Assembly: GCA_964495375.1 (NCBI GenBank)
Contig: CAZBWM010000003.1
Span: 1-64,000 of the forward strand
Reading direction: 5' to 3'
Origin: JAIESQ01 sp964495375
Lineage (GTDB): Bacteria; Planctomycetota; Planctomycetia; Pirellulales; JAEUIK01
DNA: 64,000 bases
Positions 36,857-46,048 of this stretch are shown here, in pieces. Numbering within the stretch: the first letter of the stretch is position 1; every line of letters begins with the position of its first letter. The notes under the pieces were generated by a model. The model was not told where the DNA came from. It was given only the letters and a program-made list of their open reading frames with translations, and searched no databases. Both the position numbers and the translations under genes were made by a program.

Positions 36857-37090
36857 CTACTCGCCGGTAATGGTCCGCTTGGCCGTCGCGACTTTCTCCT
36901 GGTAGTCGGGCATGACGACTTCGACGAGTCGGCTCTCGAGTTGGCCTTCGACTCGCCAGAGCACCGTCTGCTGCGCTTCATCACGGCGAGCCGATTCAAG
37001 GCGCTCGTCGAGATCCGACAGCCAGTCATACAGCACTAAAGCCTCTGCGTGGGTCAATCGTACATTCAGGCCATCAGCAGGTTCGGCCAT
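36857..37090 (-). CDS. Small conserved helical protein, unknown function
   Basis: 77 residues from ATG 37090 (MAEPADGLNVRLTHAEALVL). Helical and acidic (YDWLSDLDERLESARRDEAQ, LWRVEGQLESRLVEVVMPDY). Coding character is good and similar small proteins occur in unrelated bacteria. It is separate from the module at 36577-36777 (79-bp gap). Confidence 0.55.
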   Translation of the reverse strand: MAEPADGLNVRLTHAEALVLYDWLSDLDERLESARRDEAQQTVLWRVEGQLESRLVEVVMPDYQEKVATAKRTITGE

Positions 37091-37183
37091 GCGAGTACCT
37101 ATCGTAGAACGTCTTGGAAAGAGATACCATGACGCAACGACACCGCGACTAGTGACTACGGTTCGCGCTAGTTCAGCCCCCCC

Positions 37184-37957
37184 TCACGCGTACGCTTGCA
37201 CCGTTGGCTTGATGATCAGCTCAGGCACATGCGCCCGCGGGGGTAACAGCGCGATGAAGAGCGCCGCCGCGGCGACATCCTCGGGCTGTAAGATCATGGC
37301 CCGGTGCGCATCGGTGACGGGTGTGGGGCGATGCTCCAGAATCGGCGTTTCGACTTCGCCGGGGAAGATCGTGCTGATGCGAATGTGGTTCTTTCCCTCT
37401 TCGAGCGCCACGCTCGTGGCCAGCGCCGTTTGCGCGAACTTCGAGGCGTTGTAGGCCACGCCCCCGAGCAGGGCGGGCCGCTTGCCGGCGATCGACGAGG
37501 TGTTGATCACCAGGCCATCCTTGCGCTCGCGCATTTCCGGCAGCACGGCGCGCAGGCAGTTGTAACTGCCCGTGGCATTGACGGCCAACAGGCGGTCCCA
37601 GTCGGCGGGGTCGAGTTCGCCCATCATTCGCTTGACGAGATTGATGCCGGCGTTGTTGACCAGGATGTGGATCGCGCCGAGCTTGTCGTGGGCCCAGGCG
37701 AAAAACTTGTCGACACTCCCCCGGTCGGCCACATCGAGCTCGTGGGCGAGGATCGGCTGCACGGCGCCCTCCTTTGAGCCCTGTGATATGTCGCCAGCCC
37801 GCTCCTTGTCCCAGGCAGCGACAACCTTCTGGAGCGGTTCGAGACGCCGGCCGCCGATCGCCACCCGGCAACCTTCGCGGGCAAATGCCAGGGCGATCGC
37901 TTCGCCGATGCCGGTTCCACCGCCTGTGATGACGGCCGTTTTGCCTGCTAGCTGCAT
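37184..37957 (-). CDS. Short-chain dehydrogenase/reductase
   Basis: 257 residues from ATG 37957 (GAAGGTG upstream); a longer start gives a non-conserved N-terminus. The Rossmann motif TGGGTGIGEA lies at about 11-20, NNAG near 95, catalytic Ser in NTSSIAG, and Tyr-Lys in YNASKFA. A short insertion (WDKERAGDISQGSKEG) lies between strands 2 and 3. It reduces or oxidises a small alcohol/ketone with NAD(P); the substrate is unknown. Confidence 0.9.
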   Translation of the reverse strand: MQLAGKTAVITGGGTGIGEAIALAFAREGCRVAIGGRRLEPLQKVVAAWDKERAGDISQGSKEGAVQPILAHELDVADRGSVDKFFAWAHDKLGAIHILVNNAGINLVKRMMGELDPADWDRLLAVNATGSYNCLRAVLPEMRERKDGLVINTSSIAGKRPALLGGVAYNASKFAQTALATSVALEEGKNHIRISTIFPGEVETPILEHRPTPVTDAHRAMILQPEDVAAAALFIALLPPRAHVPELIIKPTVQAYA

Positions 37958-38242
37958 GAGTGACACCTTCGACTGGAGACAGGCCAAATGGCTTGCGCGC
38001 AGCCCGTGCTGGCGCGCGAATGTCCCGTGTTTTAGCGTGTGCGCACTGTGCTAGCGAGGGGTGCGTGCCGGGCGTTCAGCATTCACTCGCCAGTCCTGCG
38101 CCACCTTGGAAACCGGCTGCCAGCAGCCCGACGGCGAAGTTCTGGCAGTCGCGCGAAAGTTTTTCGAGAGGATTGGACGATAACAAATGTGTCGGTCGTG
38201 CCGCCTAGGCAAAGTTAGACGGCCAGACCCCAGCGGAGTGTG

Positions 38243-38500
38243 ATGATGAGCAAGCGGAATTTAGGTAGACATCGACGGCGCGCCACGCTGGCCGCTCTGG
38301 GGCTATTAGCCGTGGCGACCTGCACCGGCTGTCAGGTGGACGTCGGTGGGCAGACGTTGCCCAGCGCGTATTACCAGAATGACGACGTGCAGTATTTCGC
38401 GCCGGGTCCTGAATTCAAACTGACCCGCGAAGCCGCCGCTCAAAAGGCCGCTCGTTTGGCCGAGAAAGCCGAACTGGAGCGCGAGCAGGCAGGCCGCTGA
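38243..38500 (+). CDS. Small lipoprotein
   Basis: 85 residues from ATG 38243 with GGAG at 38235-38238; ATG 38246 is equally possible. The basic n-region KRNLGRHRRRATLAALGLLA is followed by VATCTGC, where TGC gives a lipobox-like site before QVDVGGQTLP. The mature part is short and ends in a charged helix (REAAAQKAARLAEKAELERE). It looks like a small outer-membrane or inner-membrane lipoprotein; function unknown. Confidence 0.65.
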   Translation: MMSKRNLGRHRRRATLAALGLLAVATCTGCQVDVGGQTLPSAYYQNDDVQYFAPGPEFKLTREAAAQKAARLAEKAELEREQAGR

Positions 38501-38800
38501 CGCCGGGCATCACTCACGCATTGGAACCTAGCGACTTGCACCTCTAGGAAACCCTACCAGCACAACACAAATCACGTCGATGCCGTCGGGAGCCGCGCTC
38601 GGTTCGCAGGCAGCAATGCCTGGGGGCACCACGCGTCTCGCGCGACGGCATGAGGGGGGACGACGCCCTTCGCCGCTGACGTTGCGGTTCCTGCGGGGAC
38701 CGTGGCGTCAGCGGTCGAAGGCGATTATTCGCCGGCGGAGATCCCGCCCGGCAGGGCGGTTCTGCCCGACTACTTGATTCGACCGCCTGGAGCTTTGGTG
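38501..38800. other. 300-bp region between the small lipoprotein and the GlsB-like gene
   Basis: No gene of credible composition. An in-frame extension of the next gene opens after a TGA near 38654, with a GTG at 38702 as the only early start. No clear promoter or repeat is visible. Confidence 0.4.
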
Positions 38801-39208
38801 ATGGGACAGCCCGACGTCTCGCAACTGGCCGCCGAACTTTCGCACCACGTGCTGACGTGGATCGGTTTCGGCACGCTCGTGGGGCTCTTGGCCAAGGCGA
38901 TCATGCCAGGGCGCGATCCCGGTGGCGCGGTGGCCACCTTGATGATGGGGATCGGCGGCACGCTGATCGGTTGCGCGGTGCTGATGTACGCCAGCAACGG
39001 CAACCGGATTTCGCCGATTAGCCCCGTAGGCTTTCTGGTCGGCACGGCCGGATCGTTTTTGATCTTGTTCTTCTACCGCCTGCTGGCCGGCTATTTCTTC
39101 GTCGAGGGGACGCACGGTATTCGCCGCGCACCGTACTTCACGCAGCGCGCCCCCACGACGCGCCGCCGCCGGACGACGCCGGTCCGCGAAACGATCATCG
39201 ACGAGTGA
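38801..39208 (+). CDS. GlsB/YeaQ/YmgE-type membrane protein
   Basis: 135 residues from ATG 38801 (GGAG about 8 nt upstream); GTG 38702 would add 33 residues. Helices are TWIGFGTLVGLLAKAIMPGR, GGAVATLMMGIGGTLIGCAV and GFLVGTAGSFLILFFYRLLA, with the glycine-rich pattern of the transglycosylase-associated family. The C-terminus is basic (RAPTTRRRRTTPVRE). A stress-related membrane role is known only by homology. Confidence 0.75.
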   Translation: MGQPDVSQLAAELSHHVLTWIGFGTLVGLLAKAIMPGRDPGGAVATLMMGIGGTLIGCAVLMYASNGNRISPISPVGFLVGTAGSFLILFFYRLLAGYFFVEGTHGIRRAPYFTQRAPTTRRRRTTPVRETIIDE

Positions 39209-39224
39209 CGCGGCACGAATGCGG

Positions 39225-40415
39225 CTAAGTTCGAGTGCCGGCCCCCTTCGAATTCGCGCTACCCACCAGCGACTGCCCGCGGGCGGCGCTCCACCAGCCG
39301 CGCGCCGCGCGATGTACCCGCACTACTTGTGCCTTCAGTTTTCGCGACGGAAAGTGCGTGTAGCGATCGCTCGGGACGAGCCGGGTCATCCAGACGCGCT
39401 TTGACTCGAGATAGCTCGCCCCCATGTCGACTTCGCGATCGCCACGGGCAAAGCTGTCTTCGAGCATGCGAGCGCAGAGCACCGTGCCCAGCCCGTCGCG
39501 GGCTACCGACGCATCGAAGCCGCGCCGCAGGCCGAACACGCGGCCCCGATAGGTGTAGCAGTACATGAACGCGGCGGGGCGACCATCGACGTAGAGGATA
39601 TTCAGATCGCAGCAGCCGGCGCGCACCGCAGCCTGGTGCGCGTCGCGCAGGTAGTCGCACACTTGCTCGTGACACATCGTGGTGCCATTGTCCGAATCGG
39701 CTTGCCAGCTCTGGCGGCTGATCTCGACACAGGCGTCGTACAAATCCCAGCGATAGTCGATCGCTCCGTCGCCGGCGGGCTCCGGTCGAAAACGGACATA
39801 CGTAACTTTGCCGCGCCCGGCCAGCTTGCGTTCGGCCGCGGCCAGCTTCGAGCGAAACCGATTGGGGCGCGCGGCCAGGTACTCGTGCCAGGTGCCGATC
39901 AGGTCGACGATCGCCACGGAGTCGTAGTGGCTGCGCTCGCTCGGGAGTGAGGCCGCCGCCAGCGCGGCGCCGGTGCGCCCTTCGTCGCCGGTTTCGCTCG
40001 GCACCCAACCGAGTTCGACGAAGTCCCAGTCGCGGTTCGATTGCGCGATGTGCTTCAGGCCTGCGTGCAGCGTGGCGAGCGGCTCCGGCCCGATCGGCCC
40101 GTAGAACGTTCCCCAATCGTCGAGCGGATAGGCCAGCACCCGGGCGGATCCCCAGCCCAAGGTGCGCCGGCGGACGACCAGCGGCAGAATGCCGATCGGC
40201 CGATCGTCTTGAGAAACGACCAGCACCCGCAACCGCTGATCCTGGCCGTAGTGCCGCCAGTAGGTTTCGAGCCAGTCGAAGTGCTGAAAGAAGGTGGCGC
40301 CGCGGGTCTGGGCGACGAGCGCTGCCCACGGGGGACGCAGGCCCTGCAGCTCCGCGAAATCGTTGTATTCGGTGACTTTCAGTTCCGTGTGGTTGTCCCC
40401 GGTGAAATGGATCAT
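39225..40415 (-). CDS. GNAT-fold acetyltransferase (BioF2/CelD-like)
   Basis: 396 residues from ATG 40415 (MIHFTGDNHTELKVTEYNDF). The sequence fits the Acetyltransf_6/FemAB-like superfamily: QHFDWLETYWRHYGQDQRLR, PIGILPLVVRRRTLGWG, ILYVDGRPAAFMYCYTYRGR and a C-terminal DMGASYLESKRVW. Enzymes of this type acylate sugars or peptides of exopolysaccharides or the envelope. No signal peptide. The neighbours (GlsB-like and DUF1549/1553 genes) do not help. Confidence 0.8.
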   Translation of the reverse strand: MIHFTGDNHTELKVTEYNDFAELQGLRPPWAALVAQTRGATFFQHFDWLETYWRHYGQDQRLRVLVVSQDDRPIGILPLVVRRRTLGWGSARVLAYPLDDWGTFYGPIGPEPLATLHAGLKHIAQSNRDWDFVELGWVPSETGDEGRTGAALAAASLPSERSHYDSVAIVDLIGTWHEYLAARPNRFRSKLAAAERKLAGRGKVTYVRFRPEPAGDGAIDYRWDLYDACVEISRQSWQADSDNGTTMCHEQVCDYLRDAHQAAVRAGCCDLNILYVDGRPAAFMYCYTYRGRVFGLRRGFDASVARDGLGTVLCARMLEDSFARGDREVDMGASYLESKRVWMTRLVPSDRYTHFPSRKLKAQVVRVHRAARGWWSAARGQSLVGSANSKGAGTRT

Positions 40416-40862
40416 TGTGGAGTTCAGGCAACCTTGAGAAGCCAGGCCAGCAGACGAGAGCCGCACATCGCGGGGTGTCGATGCCGCCGCGCGACCGCGA
40501 TAGACCTAAAAGCAGGCCGTATGCCCGAACCGGCAGGTCAGATGAAACCGCTAGCCCCGCGGCGGTTGCAAATCGCTGTCAAAACACGAGTTACGAGGGG
40601 CCGGCTCGCCCGGGTTTCAACTGCGGCCGCCCAGCTTGCTGGACAGTTTTGTCTCCGACCGTCAACGCCGCGTGGCGATTCAACCGCATGTGGCGTTCTG
40701 GCACGCCCGATGCACAAAGCGGGAATGGGATGCAAAAACTGGGGATGAACCAGGGCCGGAGCTGGGGTAATTTCCGTATAGCTACCGGCACCGGCGGGTG
40801 GATCGAGGGTTCAATTCCCTGATGAGGCATTCAGGAGTTGCCGGAAAGTAGGACGAAAGTCT
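40416..40862. other. 447-bp intergenic region before the DUF1549 gene
   Basis: No gene. Holds a candidate sigma-54 promoter (40699-40714) and, just before the DUF1549 start, a T-arm-like hairpin GAGGG-TTCAATT-CCCTG that is not part of a tRNA. The rest is featureless. Confidence 0.5.
40699..40714 (+). promoter_or_regulatory. Candidate sigma-54 -24/-12 promoter
   Basis: TGGCAC, five bases, then ATGCA: one mismatch from the consensus TGGCACNNNNNTTGCW. It is 149 nt upstream of the DUF1549 gene. No sigma-54 activator is encoded in the window, so the match may be chance. Confidence 0.3.
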
Positions 40863-42680
40863 ATGGGTCAAAGCGTGCAAAAACGGCTGGCAATCGCCGG
40901 TTGGTTGGTTGCGATCTTCTGCGGCTTGGGAATTTGCGGGCCAGGCAGCTCGCGGGCACGTGCTGAGACGCCAGAGGGCGATTCGACTGCTGTCGCGGCC
41001 GTGACTTCTGAAGCGACGCTTCAAACGCCTGCCCCGGCAGCCGAGGCCCCCGCCGGAATTCCCGCAGCCACGGCAGTCGACGTGGCCGAGGCGGCCCGGC
41101 AGCTCGACAGCCGGCTGGCACGTGAGTGGGCTCCGGCGACCTCAGAGGATGCTTCCGCTGTGGCGGCCGCCCGCGACGAAGTCTTCGTGCGTCGCGTGAC
41201 TTTCGATCTGGTGGGTGAGTTGCCCACACCCGAGGAGATCACGCGCTATCTGCTCGATCCATCCCCTGATAAGCGTGCGCGGCTCGTGGAGCGGTTGCTG
41301 GCCGATCCACGCTATGGGCTGAACTGGGGACGGTATTGGCGCGACGTGGTGCTGGCTCGCCGCAGCGACGAGCGAGCCTTGTTCGCCGCCGAGAGTGTCA
41401 CGCAATACCTGACTGAGTCATTCAACAGCGGTAAGCCCTGGAACGAGATCGCGACCGATTTTATCACCGCCGAAGGGAGCCTGTGCGAGGATGGCCGCAC
41501 GGCGCTGATCGCCTCGCAATGGGGCGAGATCCCCGAGACCGCCGCCGAGGTCGCCCGCATTCTGATGGGCGTGCAAATCCAGTGTGCGCAATGCCACGAT
41601 CATCCGACCGATCGCTGGAAGCGCGAACAGTTTCACGAGCTGGCAGCATTCTTCCCTAGAATCGGTGTGCGAGCCGTCAAGGCGGATGGCAAGCGGCGCG
41701 GCTTCGCGGTCTTCACGCGCGATGGCGAAGACCGCCCCGCCGCGAAGATCAAGGCAGTCAAGGCCGGCAAGAAAGTTCGCCGCTTCGAGCACTACATGCC
41801 CGACCTAGCCGATCCCTCGGCCGAAGGGACGTTGATGCAGCCGGTGTTCTTCGTCACGGGACAGGAGCTGACGGTTGGCGAAACCGACGCCGAGCGGCGT
41901 GCGACCTTGGCTAGTTGGATAACTGCGCCGGAGAATCCGTGGTTCGCTCGTGCGCTGGTGAACCGCTACTGGGCAGAACTGGTCGGCGTGGGCATGTACG
42001 AACCAATCGACGACTTGGGGCCCGATCGCCAGTGCAGCGCTCCGGAGTCGCTCGATTATCTGGCCGCGCAGTTCGTCGCGCACAACTACGACGTGAAGTG
42101 GCTCGTGCAGACGATCACAGCGACACAAATCTATGGCCGCGAGAGCAAGCCGCGGTCGAACACCGGTGAGCTTCCGGCGAGTGGCTGTCCACAACCGCTG
42201 CGGGCCGATCAATTGTTCAACGCGCTGACGCAGGCGCTGGGGCTCGAAGGCTTGGATGTCGTGCGTGAGAACGCGAATACCCCCGAGGGTGCAATTCCCA
42301 ACGATCCGCGCCGGGCCATGCGTTCGCCGCGAGCGCAGTTCCAGCAGGTGTTCGGTTTCGACCCCAGCGAGCCGCGCGACGAAATCGCCGGTGCAGTCTC
42401 GCAGGCGCTACTGCTGATGAATTCCCCCGTGCTGGCCAAAGGCATGGCCTTAAATGCGGAAGCTTCGAAGCCCAGTGGCCTGGCCAAGATCATTGCCGAC
42501 GCCCGTAGCGACGAGGAAGTGTTCGTCGAGCTCTATTTGCGCTGCCTAGGTCGCGAACCGCATGCGGCCGAGTTGTCGACGTGCCGTAAGCACATCGTCA
42601 AGGTGCGTGACCGCCGCGAAGCGTTTGAAGACATTCTCTGGGCGCTGGTGAATTCGACCGAGTTCTTGTATCGCGACTAA
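40863..42680 (+). CDS. DUF1549/DUF1553 exported protein with CxxCH
   Basis: 605 residues from ATG 40863 with a signal peptide (LAIAGWLVAIFCGLGICG). DUF1549 covers about 85-290: FVRRVTFDLVGELPTPEEIT, ADPRYGLNWGRYWRDVVLAR; heme motif CAQCH (C241, C244, H245) with DHPTDRWKREQFHELAAFFP. DUF1553 covers about 350-600: LASWITAPENPWFARALVNR. The N-terminal PSCyt cytochrome domain of many relatives is absent. It precedes a DUF1501 gene, the common planctomycete pair. Role proposed in polymer or sulfated-glycan use; enzymatic details unknown. Confidence 0.93.
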   Translation: MGQSVQKRLAIAGWLVAIFCGLGICGPGSSRARAETPEGDSTAVAAVTSEATLQTPAPAAEAPAGIPAATAVDVAEAARQLDSRLAREWAPATSEDASAVAAARDEVFVRRVTFDLVGELPTPEEITRYLLDPSPDKRARLVERLLADPRYGLNWGRYWRDVVLARRSDERALFAAESVTQYLTESFNSGKPWNEIATDFITAEGSLCEDGRTALIASQWGEIPETAAEVARILMGVQIQCAQCHDHPTDRWKREQFHELAAFFPRIGVRAVKADGKRRGFAVFTRDGEDRPAAKIKAVKAGKKVRRFEHYMPDLADPSAEGTLMQPVFFVTGQELTVGETDAERRATLASWITAPENPWFARALVNRYWAELVGVGMYEPIDDLGPDRQCSAPESLDYLAAQFVAHNYDVKWLVQTITATQIYGRESKPRSNTGELPASGCPQPLRADQLFNALTQALGLEGLDVVRENANTPEGAIPNDPRRAMRSPRAQFQQVFGFDPSEPRDEIAGAVSQALLLMNSPVLAKGMALNAEASKPSGLAKIIADARSDEEVFVELYLRCLGREPHAAELSTCRKHIVKVRDRREAFEDILWALVNSTEFLYRD

Positions 42681-42730
42681 TTCGCTTGCCAAGTGGTCAC
42701 TGATTCCGCTCGAACAGGGAAACTAGTCTG

Positions 42731-44035
42731 ATGTTCTCCTTCCATCGACAGACGCGCGTCACGGTGAATCGCCAGGGAGTGGTTGGCCGGCGCGATTTTC
42801 TCAAGGGCGTTTCGCTCGGAGCACTCGCGGCCGGCACCGCCAGTTGGACCGATCTGGTGGCCGCCCGCGCCCCTGAACTGCGCAGCCGCGGTCGGGCCTG
42901 CATCCTGCTATGGATGCAAGGCGGACCGAGCCAGTTTGAAACGCTCGATCCCAAGCCAGGGCACGACAACGGCGGCGCGACCGAAGCGATCGACACCGCG
43001 GTCCCCGGCATCCGCATTGCCGCCAACCTGCCAAACGTTTCCAAGCGGATGAAGCAAGCGGCCATTCTCCGTTCGCTCACTAGTAAAGAGGGAAACCACC
43101 AGCGGGCCACCTTCTTAATGCACACGGGCTACGCCCCCACGGCCAGCGTCAAGCACCCGGCGCTCGGCGCCATCGCGGCGCAAGAATTGGGCCTGGAAGA
43201 TTGCGAGCTTCCGGCCTTTGTGCGGATCGGCGGCGATGTTCGGCAACGCAACGCCGGCAGCGGCGGCTTCTTGGGCGTGGAGTATGACCCATTCTCGATC
43301 AGGGAGGCGGGCAAGGTTCCTGAGAACACGGCCCCCACGACCGATGTCGCCCGCTACGAGCGGCGGCTCGATCTGCTGGGCAAGCTCGAGCGCGACTACG
43401 CGGCGAGCGGCGGGGCGCAGCGCGTTGCCGATCATCGCAAGCTGTACGACAAGACGTCGCGGATGATCCTCTCGAAGGACATGCGCGCTTTCGACCTGGA
43501 GCAAGAGCCGGCCGCCGTGCGTGAAGCCTACGGCGCCACGCCCTTCGCCAGCGGTTGCTTGCTGGCTCGACGGCTCGTGCAGGCCGGGGTCACGTTCGTC
43601 GAAGTGCAGCTCAACGGTTGGGACACACACGAGAATAACTTTGATCGCGTCAAGGATCTCTCTGGGCAAGTGGATCAGCCGGTTGCCAATCTGATTGCCG
43701 ATCTCGACGCGCGTGGCATGCTCGACAGCACGCTGGTGGTCTGGATGGGCGAGTTCGGTCGCACTCCCAAAATCAATCCGCGTAACGGCCGTGACCATTA
43801 CCCCCGCGCGTTCAGCGCGCTGTTGGCCGGCGGTGGTGTGCGCGGCGGACAGGTGATCGGTAGCACCTCCGACGGCGGAGACGAAGTTGCCGACCGGCCG
43901 ATCGCCGTCAACGATTTTTTCCAGACGCTGTGCCGCAGCCTGCAAATCGATCCGACGAAAGAGAACATGACGCCGATCGGGCGTCCGATCAAAATCGTCG
44001 ATGGCGGGCAGCCGATCAGCGAGATGTTCGGGTGA
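42731..44035 (+). CDS. DUF1501 Tat-exported protein
   Basis: 434 residues from ATG 42731. A twin-arginine signal is visible (GRRDFLKGVSLGALAAGTA). The rest matches DUF1501 (alkaline-phosphatase-like fold): ILLWMQGGPSQFETLDPKPG, TLVVWMGEFGRTPKINPRNG, RDHYPRAFSALLAGGGVRGG. It is 50 bp after the DUF1549/1553 gene, so they form an operon. Probably a periplasmic hydrolase acting with its partner; the reaction is unknown. Confidence 0.94.
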   Translation: MFSFHRQTRVTVNRQGVVGRRDFLKGVSLGALAAGTASWTDLVAARAPELRSRGRACILLWMQGGPSQFETLDPKPGHDNGGATEAIDTAVPGIRIAANLPNVSKRMKQAAILRSLTSKEGNHQRATFLMHTGYAPTASVKHPALGAIAAQELGLEDCELPAFVRIGGDVRQRNAGSGGFLGVEYDPFSIREAGKVPENTAPTTDVARYERRLDLLGKLERDYAASGGAQRVADHRKLYDKTSRMILSKDMRAFDLEQEPAAVREAYGATPFASGCLLARRLVQAGVTFVEVQLNGWDTHENNFDRVKDLSGQVDQPVANLIADLDARGMLDSTLVVWMGEFGRTPKINPRNGRDHYPRAFSALLAGGGVRGGQVIGSTSDGGDEVADRPIAVNDFFQTLCRSLQIDPTKENMTPIGRPIKIVDGGQPISEMFG

Positions 44036-44114
44036 CGTAGTGGGCAGTGGCTAGTGGTCAGGGATCAGCGGTCGGTGCTATTCTGGTAATGGCACGCGCT
44101 GTCGATTCCAGTCG

Positions 44115-45083
44115 ATGCACCACTGGCCTCCCATGACGAACCCGTTTGCAACTATCGCGACCGGCGCGCTGGCATTTTGGTGCGGAATGTCGGCACTCGC
44201 CTCGGCAGCGGAGCCAGGTGCAGCTTCGCAGCGCAAGCCGCTCGCGCCGCCCCCGGTTTTCTCGCAGCAAGTGCTCGACGTTTTCTTTCCCGACGCGCGG
44301 AGCATGCTGGGGCCCAAGCCAGTACCGGCCCCTACGCCCAGTCCAACGGAAATGCCCGGTGGCGCCGCGGTGGTCAAAGCAGGCCAGCAGCGCTGGTCGC
44401 AGGTGGTTTCGGCCGCGGTGCTCGAAGACGAAGTCAAGCGTCTGGCCGCGGAGGTTGCCGCCGACACGCGCTCGCCGGGCGAGTTCAAGGCGACCGGTCA
44501 AAAGCGCTTGCGCCCCACATTCAGCACCCTGGCCGTGGTATTCGGAGTCATCGGGCAGTTCGATGGACCCGTGCGTTGGCAGGCCGAGGCCCCCGGCTTG
44601 CGCGATGAGTGCGCCCGCGCGGCGCGCAACTTGAAGGCCGCATCCGAGGCCACGCTGCGCGAAGCCAAGTCGCGCGGCGAAGAATTGGCCGCGCTCGTGC
44701 GCGGCGAGCGCGTCGAAGTGCCGGCCGCCGAGATCGAAGCATCGTGGGCCGAGTTGGTCGATCGCCGCGCCTTGATGTCGCGGTTGGAAACGGCTGAACG
44801 CGATCGCTTGCGCCCTGCACTGGCGAGCCGGGCCACGTTCGCCCAGCAGCGCGACGAGGTCGCGCACGAAGCAGCCTTGCTGAGGTTGTTGGCAGGCTTC
44901 ATCCACGCCGAGGGCTTTGAATACTCCGACGACGAAGCCTTTGGAGAGCACGCCGACGATTTTGCCGCACGCTGCCGGCAATTGCTCGAGGCGACCGAAG
45001 CCGACGACTATGAGAATGCGCGCGCGGCGCTCACCGAGCTGTCCAAGTCGTGCGATCGCTGTCACGGCGACTTCAGAAGCTGA
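44115..45083 (+). CDS. Exported helical protein with C-terminal CxxCH
   Basis: 322 residues from ATG 44115 (ATG 44133 is an alternative). Signal peptide ATGALAFWCGMSALASA. The body is helical (GLRDECARAARNLKAASEAT, AAEIEASWAELVDRRALMSR). A single CxxCH (CDRCHGDF) is at the extreme C-terminus, as in cytochrome c-prime-like proteins. It follows the DUF1549/DUF1501 pair by about 80 bp and may serve as its electron partner. Confidence 0.75.
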   Translation: MHHWPPMTNPFATIATGALAFWCGMSALASAAEPGAASQRKPLAPPPVFSQQVLDVFFPDARSMLGPKPVPAPTPSPTEMPGGAAVVKAGQQRWSQVVSAAVLEDEVKRLAAEVAADTRSPGEFKATGQKRLRPTFSTLAVVFGVIGQFDGPVRWQAEAPGLRDECARAARNLKAASEATLREAKSRGEELAALVRGERVEVPAAEIEASWAELVDRRALMSRLETAERDRLRPALASRATFAQQRDEVAHEAALLRLLAGFIHAEGFEYSDDEAFGEHADDFAARCRQLLEATEADDYENARAALTELSKSCDRCHGDFRS

Positions 45084-45179
45084 TCGGGCACGAAGCGCGC
45101 GGCTCGAGTGCCATGCTAGGAGCTGGAGATCGCGACGCGTCGCCAGCCAATGCGTGACGCGGCTATCACAGGAATAGGC

Positions 45180-45755
45180 CTACCGCGCGACGCGGCTTCC
45201 TTTGCGACGCGCGGGGGCGCCATTCTGCTGAAAGCAGTGCAGCGTGCTCATGTCGATCATTTCGGCCAGGCCCGCGGCCTTGAGCTCGTGCCCGCTCACA
45301 TAGCGACCCGGATTGATCCACTTCTGCATCTCTTCGGTCGACATGCCGAACAGGTCGGCCAGCGTGCGGTCCATATCGTTCTCGAGCTGTCCGAAATGGC
45401 GGGCCCATTCGGCGGCCTCGGCCAGGCGGACGTGCTCTTCGCTCTGCCACTTCATGGGGTGGAACAGCAGCACGCTGAACGGGGTGACGAGCCGGCGCAC
45501 GCAAGCCGCGAAGGGCCAAAGGGCCGCCGACGAGCATTCTCCGGTGACGATCCCGGTCGCCCGCAGGCCGCGCAGCTTGATGAGCGTCATCAACGAAATG
45601 GCGCAGTAGGGGCTGCCGCCGGGGGAGTCGAAATAGAGCGTGCACTCGCTGCCGGGCGGAACGTCAAGCAGCCGCTGGGTGAGCTCTCCCTCGTTGTCGG
45701 TCAGGTCGCCGACGAGCGCTATCTCGACCGGTCCCTCGGGTTCGTCTCGGTGCAT
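45180..45755 (-). CDS. ClpP-like serine protease subunit, divergent
   Basis: 191 residues from ATG 45755. ClpP-fold segments: LYFDSPGGSPYCAISLMTLI, VTGECSSAALWPFAACVRRL (nucleophile S76 by alignment), LLFHPMKW (H99). The third catalytic residue of ClpP (Asp in the D-x-F-x-S stretch) is Gly150 in NPGRYVSGHE, so the triad may be broken or completed elsewhere. No Clp ATPase gene is adjacent. It is shorter than ClpP (about 200) at the N-terminus. Confidence 0.8.
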   Translation of the reverse strand: MHRDEPEGPVEIALVGDLTDNEGELTQRLLDVPPGSECTLYFDSPGGSPYCAISLMTLIKLRGLRATGIVTGECSSAALWPFAACVRRLVTPFSVLLFHPMKWQSEEHVRLAEAAEWARHFGQLENDMDRTLADLFGMSTEEMQKWINPGRYVSGHELKAAGLAEMIDMSTLHCFQQNGAPARRKGSRVAR

Positions 45756-46048
45756 GCCATGAATCCTTGTCGAGAGCCGGCGACGGCGCGAGTGGTTTGC
45801 GAGATTACCCCGTGAAGTGTCCCCTAACCCCTTATCCTACATATAGCTTCGGGCAACGCAACCGACAAGCGCAGACGAGGGTGATCGGGTGGCCTACCGT
45901 AGCGATTCTGCGGCTCGGGAGCGGGAAATTGCCGAATTTGGGAGATGCTCTGGCCGGATGGCGGCCAGATTCTCTCGCGGCGATTTTGAGATCACGCCAG
46001 CGGGAAAAGAAACCACCGCAGATGAGCTTGCTCGCACGCGACGTCAAC

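Noticed and set aside
40800..40830. tRNA-like T-arm (GAGGG-TTCAATT-CCCTG) before the DUF1549 gene
   Set aside because: The outer pair of the stem is mismatched, and no acceptor, D or anticodon arm can be placed around it.
45756..46048. Small plus-strand frames between the ClpP-like and Cys-cluster genes
   Set aside because: They lack ribosome-binding sites and overlap the ends of the flanking genes.
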